Source of the DNA: Oscillospiraceae bacterium
GTDB lineage: Bacteria; Bacillota; Clostridia; Saccharofermentanales; Saccharofermentanaceae
Direction: 5' to 3'
Length of the DNA stretch: 5,699 nucleotides
NCBI GenBank assembly: GCA_902782985.1
Contig: CACZPC010000201.1
Span: 1-5,699 of the forward strand
Every line of letters begins with the position of its first letter. The stretch's first letter is position 1. Below are positions 1-5,699 of this stretch, piece after piece. Under the pieces are notes generated by a model that made no database searches, was not told the DNA's origin, and saw only the letters and a list, made by a program, of their open reading frames with translations. The translations under genes and the position numbers were made by a program.

Positions 1-126
1 CCGGATGAACTGAAGATCAGCGGATATACTTCATCTGATTATGAAGGTATGCTCTGTAAAGTAAAGATCACGAATGCCAAGCCTTATTCGGTCGAGGGAA
101 TAATGGAGAGTCTTATAAATGAGTGA
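1..126 (+). CDS. miaB: C-terminal end of a probable tRNA-2-methylthio-N6-dimethylallyladenosine synthase (MiaB), 5' truncated by the window
   Basis: Frame 1 is open from the first base to a TGA at 124-126 and encodes the last 41 residues of a protein. The visible end includes VKITNAKPYSVEG, which resembles the closing strands of the TRAM RNA-binding domain at the C terminus of MiaB-type radical-SAM methylthiotransferases (typically V-x-I-T-x-A-x-x-x-S-L-x-G). MiaB adds the methylthio group at C2 of i6A37 in tRNA, using two 4Fe-4S clusters; the catalytic part lies outside the window. The last 8 bases overlap the mutS start (ATGAGTGA). The position directly before mutS, in an operon that ends with miaA, supports MiaB as seen in many Clostridia. 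Only the TRAM end is visible, so another TRAM-bearing enzyme (a RimO-type methylthiotransferase or a TrmA/RlmD-type methyltransferase) cannot be excluded from sequence alone. Confidence 0.75.
   Translation, partial: PDELKISGYTSSDYEGMLCKVKITNAKPYSVEGIMESLINE
105..110 (+). promoter_or_regulatory. Ribosome binding site of mutS
   Basis: GGAGAG lies at 105-110, inside the end of the upstream gene; GGAG ends 10 bases before the ATG at 119. An in-frame TAA at 116-118 sits directly before that ATG, so mutS cannot start further upstream. The conserved LSPMMQQY block, which begins at residue 19, rules out starting at the internal ATGs of residues 22-23. Confidence 0.7.
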
Positions 127-2821
127 TAATACGAATAATCCTTTAAGACTGAATGATATAGCGATCGAAGATCTTAGCCCGATGATGCAGCAGTATGCCG
201 AGCTTAAGAATAAACTCGGAGATACCATACTGTTTTACCGCCTCGGTGACTTTTACGAGATGTTCTTCGATGATGCATTATATGTATCCAGGACCCTTGA
301 ACTTACTCTTACGGCCAGAGACTGCGGTAATAATATGAGAGCACCCATGTGCGGTGTTCCTTTCCATGCTTTCCAGAGCTATGCGAACAGACTTGTATCC
401 ATGGGACATAAGGTGGCGATATGTGAGCAGCTCGAAGATCCTGCTCTTGCCAAGGGACTTGTGAAGCGAGGTATCGTTAAGGTAATGACTCCCGGTACCA
501 TGACTGATACATCGGGACTTGATGACAAAAAGAATAATTACCTCATGGCGATCATGTGTGTCGGCAGGCAGTTTGGTGTCGCGGTCGCCGATATTACTAC
601 CGGTGATTTCGAGGCGACTCAGCTTGCCTTCGCAGATAACGGCGAGCATCTTATCAATCTGATCGGTAAGTATCTTCCTTCTGAGATAATACATGATTCC
701 TCATTTGCCGATACTGTCGAATATAAGACGATACTCAAGGGCTTTAATACTTCATTTACCGAGCGAAATGACAGAGAATTCTCTCCGTCCAAGATCAGAG
801 ACAATAAGAAGATCAAAGTCTATGACCTTGATAAGTTCAGTGACAGCGAATTATTACTCGGTGCATGCGGCGCGATCCTTTCTTATGCCGAGGAGACGCA
901 GACCGATAAGGTTACACATCTTTATGAGATCAAGTGCTTCAAGCTGTCGGATACTATGGAGCTCGATCTTACTACCAGGATAAATCTCGAGCTCACCTCA
1001 ACTATCAGGACTAAGTCCAAGAAAGGTTCATTGCTGTGGGCGATCGATCGTACCAAGACTGCCATGGGAGGAAGGCTTCTTCGTAAGTGGGTCGAAGAAC
1101 CTTTGATCGTAACTTCTTCCATAAATGCAAGACTTGATGCAGTCGAGGAGGCAGTCGGTAAATTTATCGCAAGACAGGAGATCATGGAAGGCCTGACAGG
1201 TCTTTATGATATCGAAAGGCTGGCCGCCAAGGTCTCACTCGGAAGTATTAACGCCAGGGAGATGTTATCTCTTAAGAATTCTCTGGGTAAACTGCCTTTT
1301 CTCTGTGATACCTGTGAGCAGTTCTCCAAGGGTATCTTCAGAGAGATTAAGACGCTTCTCGATCCGATGACTGATATCTACGAACTTCTTGACAGAGCCA
1401 TCAGCGAGGATCCGCCTGTTACCATAAAGGACGGAGATATAATCAAGAGAGGCTATTCAGAAGAATGTGACGAACTTTACGATATAGCTCGTAATGCCAA
1501 GGAATATATTCTTTCGCTCGAGGCTAAGGAGCGTGAGAGGACAGGTATCAAGAACCTCAAGATCGGCTATAACAGAGTATTCGGATATTATGTCGATGTG
1601 CCAAGAAGTGCTACTGCCGAACTTCCCGAGGAATATGTAAGGAAGCAGACACTGGCAAATAATGAGAGATATATCTCTCCGGAGCTTAAGGAACTTGAGG
1701 ATAAGATCCTCGGTGCCCAGACTAAGAGAATCGCTCTGGAGTATGAATTGTTTACTGCAGTCAGACAGCAGGTTTCCGACAGTATAGGACGTCTGTTCGG
1801 AAGTGCCCGTGCAGTTGCTCTTCTTGATGTAGTTACGGCACTTGCCGAGCTTGCTTCTTCCGAAGGATATGTAAGACCGGAGATTGATAACTCCGAGGTG
1901 ATAGAGATTGCGGGAGGTCGTCATCCTGTCGTAGAGAAGATGCTCGACGGTAATGACAGATTTATCCCTAATGATACCGTTCTGGATTCGGACAAGAGAT
2001 TAATGGTGCTTACAGGTCCTAATATGGCAGGTAAGTCAACATATATGCGCCAGGTTGCTCTGATAGTACTCATGGCCCAGATCGGATCTTTTGTTCCGGC
2101 AGACAGAGCACATATAGGTCTTGTAGATCAGATATTTACGAGGATCGGAGCATCGGATGATATATCGATGGGCGAATCGACGTTCATGGTCGAGATGAAG
2201 GAAGTATCGGCTATCCTTAAGAATGCCACCAGAAGAAGTCTTCTGCTCCTTGATGAAGTCGGAAGAGGAACGAGTACATATGACGGTCTTTCCATCGCCT
2301 GGGCAGTTATCGAGTATATTATCGATCCTAATGTTCTCTTCGCCAGAACCGTATTTGCAACTCATTATCACGAACTTAATCAGCTCGAGAAGATGAGGAA
2401 GGGAGTATTCAATAATCATGTTGACGTTAAGGAGACTGATGACGGAGTAGTATTCCTTCATAAGATCGTGGACGGCGGTACTTCTGACAGTTACGGAATC
2501 GAGGTTGCCCGTCTTGCCGGTATCCCCGACGATGTACTTACCAGAAGCCGTTCTATCCTTAAGGAGCTTGAGAGGATCGGCAACTTCAAGGTGACAGGCA
2601 ATGTGGAGTTTGACGGCGGTAATGCTCAGCCGGCATCAACTGCAATGCCCGGACAAGAATCGATATTTAATCCGGATAACGTCGTATACAGAAAAGAAGA
2701 TAAACTTCGCAATACCGTTCGCAGCATTGATATAACCAAGGTCACACCACTTGAGGCAATCAATATCCTCTACGGGTTGATCGAAGAAGTTAAGGCGGAG
2801 GATTCCGATGGGCAGGATTAA
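119..2821 (+). CDS. mutS: DNA mismatch repair protein MutS
   Basis: MutS is the cytoplasmic ATPase that finds base mismatches and small insertion/deletion loops, then forms a sliding clamp that recruits MutL. The 900-residue protein is full length, slightly longer than the usual 850-880. Visible in order are: the N-terminal mismatch-binding domain with LSPMMQQY (19-26) and GDFYEMF (43-49), whose F45 and E47 are the Phe-x-Glu mismatch wedge; the connector domain; the core entry with TRINLELT (286-293); the clamp-domain block from about 477 to 492 (IKNLKIGYNRVFGYY); Walker A GPNMAGKST (633-641, K639); the STFMVEM signature (687-693); Walker B LLLLDE with D712 and E713 followed by VGRGTSTYDG; and ATHYHEL with H749. 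The C-terminal tail has QESIF (846-850), a likely beta-clamp-binding peptide, and ends with a conserved segment of the TPLEAINILY type. All catalytic residues are present and no frameshift is seen. The start overlaps the upstream gene by 8 bases and the end overlaps mutL by 14. Confidence 0.99.
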   Translation: MSDNTNNPLRLNDIAIEDLSPMMQQYAELKNKLGDTILFYRLGDFYEMFFDDALYVSRTLELTLTARDCGNNMRAPMCGVPFHAFQSYANRLVSMGHKVAICEQLEDPALAKGLVKRGIVKVMTPGTMTDTSGLDDKKNNYLMAIMCVGRQFGVAVADITTGDFEATQLAFADNGEHLINLIGKYLPSEIIHDSSFADTVEYKTILKGFNTSFTERNDREFSPSKIRDNKKIKVYDLDKFSDSELLLGACGAILSYAEETQTDKVTHLYEIKCFKLSDTMELDLTTRINLELTSTIRTKSKKGSLLWAIDRTKTAMGGRLLRKWVEEPLIVTSSINARLDAVEEAVGKFIARQEIMEGLTGLYDIERLAAKVSLGSINAREMLSLKNSLGKLPFLCDTCEQFSKGIFREIKTLLDPMTDIYELLDRAISEDPPVTIKDGDIIKRGYSEECDELYDIARNAKEYILSLEAKERERTGIKNLKIGYNRVFGYYVDVPRSATAELPEEYVRKQTLANNERYISPELKELEDKILGAQTKRIALEYELFTAVRQQVSDSIGRLFGSARAVALLDVVTALAELASSEGYVRPEIDNSEVIEIAGGRHPVVEKMLDGNDRFIPNDTVLDSDKRLMVLTGPNMAGKSTYMRQVALIVLMAQIGSFVPADRAHIGLVDQIFTRIGASDDISMGESTFMVEMKEVSAILKNATRRSLLLLDEVGRGTSTYDGLSIAWAVIEYIIDPNVLFARTVFATHYHELNQLEKMRKGVFNNHVDVKETDDGVVFLHKIVDGGTSDSYGIEVARLAGIPDDVLTRSRSILKELERIGNFKVTGNVEFDGGNAQPASTAMPGQESIFNPDNVVYRKEDKLRNTVRSIDITKVTPLEAINILYGLIEEVKAEDSDGQD
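2797..2801 (+). promoter_or_regulatory. Ribosome binding site of mutL, inside mutS
   Basis: GGAGG at 2797-2801 is a perfect Shine-Dalgarno core, 6 bases before the ATG at 2808. It lies within the last codons of mutS, so ribosomes finishing mutS stop 14 bases inside mutL. This favours translational coupling of the two repair proteins. It also supports the ATG at 2808, which gives the family-typical N terminus beginning MGRINVLD. Confidence 0.8.
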
Positions 2822-4793
2822 TGTTCTTGATACGGCAACCGCCAATGCCATCAAAGCCGGAGAAGTCATAGAACGTCCGGTATCGGTAGTAAAGGAACTT
2901 GTCGATAACAGCATAGATGCAGGTGCGACTTCCGTTAAGGTCGAATTCGAGGGCGGAGGCATTTCGCTTATTCGTGTATCCGATAACGGTATCGGAATGG
3001 AAAGAGAAGATGCGCAGAAGTCATTCCTTATACATGCCACTTCCAAGATAAGATGTGTCGAAGATATTTACGATCTGTCCACTCAGGGATTCAGAGGTGA
3101 AGCATTGGCTTCTATTGCCGCTTGTTCTGAAGTCACTCTTATCACCAAACAGCAGGATACTGATGTCGGGACCAAAGTCGTTTATCGTGACGGCAGGATG
3201 ATCGAATGTGTAGATGCTCCGGCAGACAAAGGTACTGTCGTAACTGTTGAGAATCTCTTTTCGAATATTCCCGCCAGATATAAGTTCCTTAAGCGTGATT
3301 CGACCGAAGGAATGTATATCTGCTCTCTTGTCGAAAAGCTTGCGATAATTAACAGCGATATATCATTTAAGCTCATAAAGGACGGTAAGCCTGTCCTGAC
3401 TACTCCGGGCAGCGGAGATATGCGAGATGCCGTATACAGTATATATGGTAAGCAGATAACGAGCGGTCTTCTTGAAGTCGATTATGAGCACGAAGGTATG
3501 CGTATTACGGGATTTACCGGCAATACCGATACAGTCAGAGGCAACAGAGCTCTCCAATATGTATATGTTAACAGCAGGTGCATCAGGAATACGTCGATAT
3601 CGGCTGCGATCGATGAAGCATACAGAAACAGCGTGATGAAGAATAAGTATCCTATATGTTTTCTGGCTATATATGTTCCGGCAGATAAGGTGGATGTAAA
3701 TGTGCATCCGCAGAAAGCCGAAGTCAAGTTCTCATCGGAACAGGACATATTCAGGCTTGTTTATCACGGTCTTAAGAATACGCTTATGTCTACCGTTACT
3801 CCTGTATCTGATGCTCCTGATGTTGTCAGGATCCAGGAAGAGAATAAATCGGCTGATCTTTCTTCAAAGCAGATCAGTATAAGCGGTGTAGGCAGTAGTG
3901 ATGATCATGCTGTTTCGTCGGGTAAGCTTCGCGGTTCCGTATCATATCAGGCGTCATCTCAGGAAGTTAATGCCGCCAATGATCTTCTGAAGATATTGTC
4001 TGAATTCAGACCGGATATCGATGCTATAGGAGGCGAAAAGCAGGATATCTCCGTGGCGGAGAATAAAGATCCTGATACTGCTTCTGAAAATGAATTAACA
4101 CTTCCGTCTTCTGATGACAGCAAAGATATCGAAAGCGGCATATCGGATAAGAATGAGACCCGTGAACTGACAGGTGATATAGCACTTTTATCCCAAGCAA
4201 AATTCGTGGGATTTCTTTTTAATACATATATAATTTATCAATCCTCGGATGATTATTTCGTGATCGATCAGCATGCTGCTCACGAAAGAGTCCTGTATGA
4301 GAGATTTATGGCAAAGAGGATCAGGAAAGATACTGAAATAAGAGATGTCCAGACTCTCCTTGTACCTCAGATCCTGGATCTTCCGACCTCTGACTATTCA
4401 TTTGTCAGTGATAATCTTGATGCTTTTTCCGATAACGGGTTCGAGATAGATATCCTCGGTGATCGACAGATAGCATTGAGGACCGTTCCTGTTGCGGATC
4501 GTGATGAGGATCGTCTTAAATCCATGTCTAAGCCTTCTGTTATGTTCAGGATGATACTTGATGATCTCAAGAAAGAGACACCGGAGAAGGGTAAGATATG
4601 GTATTCGCTGATCCAGACCACCGCTTGTAAAGCTGCGATCAAGGCACATGATGTAATTACTCCTGAAGAGGCACAGGCTCTTGTCGATCAGCTTGTGATC
4701 CTGGATGATCCCTATCATTGTGCTCATGGACGTCCGACATTTTTCAGGACTTCTCTTACGGATCTTGAAAAACGATTTAAGAGGATCATTTGA
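2808..4793 (+). CDS. mutL: DNA mismatch repair protein MutL, endonuclease type
   Basis: MutL is a GHKL-family ATPase that couples mismatch recognition by MutS to strand incision and removal. The 661-residue protein has an N-terminal ATPase domain (about 1-328) with KELVDNSIDAG (catalytic E30, metal-binding N34), SDNGIGM (58-64), HATSKI (76-81), GFRGEAL (94-100), and HPQKAEVKF with K303 matching the conserved ATP-contacting lysine. A hydrophilic Ser/Asp/Glu-rich linker follows (about 329-461). The C-terminal dimerisation and endonuclease domain (about 462-661) carries DQHAAHERVLYE (487-498), ACKAAIKA (606-613) and CAHGRP (638-643). These supply H489, E493, C607, C638 and H640, matching the metal-site residues known in Bacillus subtilis MutL. 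Enterobacterial MutL lacks this motif and works with MutH, so this protein should nick DNA itself. QTLLVP (515-520) resembles the clamp-binding peptide of Gram-positive MutL. The gene overlaps mutS by 14 bases and miaA by 1. No defects are seen. Confidence 0.99.
   Translation: MGRINVLDTATANAIKAGEVIERPVSVVKELVDNSIDAGATSVKVEFEGGGISLIRVSDNGIGMEREDAQKSFLIHATSKIRCVEDIYDLSTQGFRGEALASIAACSEVTLITKQQDTDVGTKVVYRDGRMIECVDAPADKGTVVTVENLFSNIPARYKFLKRDSTEGMYICSLVEKLAIINSDISFKLIKDGKPVLTTPGSGDMRDAVYSIYGKQITSGLLEVDYEHEGMRITGFTGNTDTVRGNRALQYVYVNSRCIRNTSISAAIDEAYRNSVMKNKYPICFLAIYVPADKVDVNVHPQKAEVKFSSEQDIFRLVYHGLKNTLMSTVTPVSDAPDVVRIQEENKSADLSSKQISISGVGSSDDHAVSSGKLRGSVSYQASSQEVNAANDLLKILSEFRPDIDAIGGEKQDISVAENKDPDTASENELTLPSSDDSKDIESGISDKNETRELTGDIALLSQAKFVGFLFNTYIIYQSSDDYFVIDQHAAHERVLYERFMAKRIRKDTEIRDVQTLLVPQILDLPTSDYSFVSDNLDAFSDNGFEIDILGDRQIALRTVPVADRDEDRLKSMSKPSVMFRMILDDLKKETPEKGKIWYSLIQTTACKAAIKAHDVITPEEAQALVDQLVILDDPYHCAHGRPTFFRTSLTDLEKRFKRII
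4781..4785 (+). promoter_or_regulatory. Ribosome binding site of miaA, inside mutL
   Basis: GAGGA at 4781-4785 lies in the last codons of mutL; GAGG ends 8 bases before the miaA ATG at 4793. The mutL stop and the miaA start share one base (TGATG at 4791-4795), the typical stop-restart arrangement for a coupled downstream gene. This fixes the miaA start. Confidence 0.7.
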
Positions 4794-5699
4794 TGGATCG
4801 TATCGATTTTAAAGCTATACCCATAATATGCGGACCGACAGCAAGCGGAAAGAGTTCACTTGCCATTGAATTATGCGAAATGACAGGCGGTGAGCTCATT
4901 TCATGTGATTCAATGCAGATATATAAGCATCTGGATATAGGTACGGCAAAAGCTAATGCAGAAGAACAGAAAAGAGTTCCTCATCATATGACTGATATAG
5001 TTGAGCCGGGAGATATCTTTTCGGTAAATGATTATATTCATAAATGTTATGAATGTATCGAAGATATACTTTCAAGAGGTAAGCTGCCCGTTATATGCGG
5101 AGGTACCGGTCAGTATATATCTGCTCTTAAGGACGGTATAAGGTATGTCGATGAACCGATACCAGAAGAAACGATAGATGAACTGTCTGGCAGATATGAT
5201 AATGAGGGCGCATCTGTTATCTACGAAGAGTTATACCGCATAGATCCTGTAGCAGCCGAAGGTATGCATATGAATAATAAACGCCGTGTGATCAGAGCAT
5301 TGGCGGTTTATAAAGCTACCGGTAAGACATTTACCCAATGGAATTCGGAATCCAAGAAGACCGGGCCTAAGTATCCGTATTTGCTCTTTGAGCCTGATTA
5401 TGAGGCACATCGTGATATCTTATATGACAGGATTAATAAAAGAGTTGATGTCATGATGAACATGGGACTTCTTAAAGAAGTCGAGTATCTTTATTCTTTG
5501 CCGATAGATCACGGATCTACATGTTTTCAGGCTATAGGTTATAAGGAATTTAAGGATTATATAGATGAGCCTACTTCTGAGAACCTTGACAGAGCAGTAT
5601 ATCTTGTAAAGCTGAATTCCAGACATTATGCAAAAAGACAACTGACATGGTTCCGATATATAAATGAGATCATAAAGATCGATCCCTTTGTTTCTCAGA
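4793..5699 (+). CDS. miaA: tRNA dimethylallyltransferase (MiaA), 3' end beyond the window
   Basis: MiaA transfers the dimethylallyl group of DMAPP to N6 of adenosine 37 in tRNAs that read UNN codons, giving i6A37, the substrate of MiaB. The frame is open from the ATG at 4793 to the last base, giving 302 codons with no stop. The family is usually about 300-320 residues, so only a short tail should be missing. Visible motifs are the P-loop GPTASGKS (14-21), DSMQIYKHLDIGTAK (39-53, with catalytic D39 and Q42), PHHMTDI (63-69), GGTGQYISAL (103-112), a NNKRRVIRAL segment of the HPND-R-RAL block, QAIGYKEF, and near the end SRHYAKRQLTWFR, a tRNA-contacting signature of the family. Two positions differ from the common form: Q107 where Leu is usual (GGTGLY), and Met in place of Pro in the HPNN/HPND block. 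It follows mutL with a one-base overlap and is probably co-expressed with it. Confidence 0.97.
   Translation, partial: MDRIDFKAIPIICGPTASGKSSLAIELCEMTGGELISCDSMQIYKHLDIGTAKANAEEQKRVPHHMTDIVEPGDIFSVNDYIHKCYECIEDILSRGKLPVICGGTGQYISALKDGIRYVDEPIPEETIDELSGRYDNEGASVIYEELYRIDPVAAEGMHMNNKRRVIRALAVYKATGKTFTQWNSESKKTGPKYPYLLFEPDYEAHRDILYDRINKRVDVMMNMGLLKEVEYLYSLPIDHGSTCFQAIGYKEFKDYIDEPTSENLDRAVYLVKLNSRHYAKRQLTWFRYINEIIKIDPFVSQ

Noticed and set aside
278..694. 138-codon open frame on the - strand near the mutS start
   Set aside because: It is fully antisense to the MutS mismatch-binding and connector domains, with no family resemblance.
1457..1924. 155-codon open frame on the - strand within mutS
   Set aside because: It is antisense to the clamp and core region of an intact, strongly conserved mutS, its translation shows no recognisable domain, and its composition looks like a codon-bias shadow.
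2036..2461. 141-codon open frame on the - strand opposite the MutS ATPase domain
   Set aside because: It lies fully opposite the Walker A/B region of mutS; the translation is Cys/Tyr/Ser-rich without domain character.
2636..3046. 136-codon open frame on the - strand across the mutS-mutL junction
   Set aside because: It covers conserved coding sequence of both genes on the other strand, and its Ser/Leu-rich translation is typical of reverse-complement shadows.
4398..4727. Overlapping - strand open frames opposite the MutL endonuclease domain
   Set aside because: Two mutually overlapping frames opposite conserved MutL coding sequence cannot both be real, and neither shows a domain.
4780..4800. 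Possible terminator or promoter between mutL and miaA
   Set aside because: The genes overlap by one base and no GC-rich hairpin with a T run is present; the A/G-rich stretch is better explained as the miaA ribosome binding site.
5420..5641. 73-codon open frame on the - strand opposite the end of miaA
   Set aside because: It is antisense to the conserved C-terminal tRNA-binding part of MiaA, and its AT-rich translation has no recognisable features.
1..5699. Hidden mobile element, CRISPR array or novel defence system
   Set aside because: All bases are accounted for by four overlapping housekeeping genes; I saw no direct repeat arrays, terminal inverted repeats, transposase or composition break.

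Overview
The window is a dense, single-direction stretch of housekeeping genes, all on the + strand and with no intergenic DNA. In order it holds the 3' end of a gene that is probably miaB (1-126), a complete mutS (119-2821), a complete mutL (2808-4793) and most of miaA (4793 to beyond the window end). Neighbouring genes overlap by 8, 14 and 1 bases, and each internal start has a purine-rich Shine-Dalgarno sequence inside the preceding gene. This points to one co-transcribed, translationally coupled operon. No stretch lacks a gene, and I see no promoter, terminator, tRNA, repeat array, CRISPR or mobile element.

The gene order (miaB-)mutS-mutL-miaA and the protein sequences suggest a Clostridia-type member of the Bacillota. 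The moderate GC content, the many AGA/AGG, ATA and CTT codons, and the strong GGAGG-type ribosome sites fit this. The exact lineage cannot be fixed from the window.

Functionally there are two pathways. MutS (mismatch sensor) and MutL (matchmaker and nicking endonuclease) are the core of methyl-independent DNA mismatch repair. MutL carries the metal-binding endonuclease motif DQHAAHERVLYE, and both proteins carry plausible sliding-clamp-binding peptides (QESIF in MutS, QTLLVP in MutL). MiaA and MiaB act one after the other on adenosine 37 of tRNAs reading UNN codons, adding the prenyl group and then the methylthio group. In this operon the two tRNA genes flank the two repair genes.

I found no new biological system. 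The observations worth a second look are modest: the clamp-binding peptides, a long acidic MutL linker, an apparent excess of GATC sites, and a few substitutions in otherwise conserved MiaA motifs.
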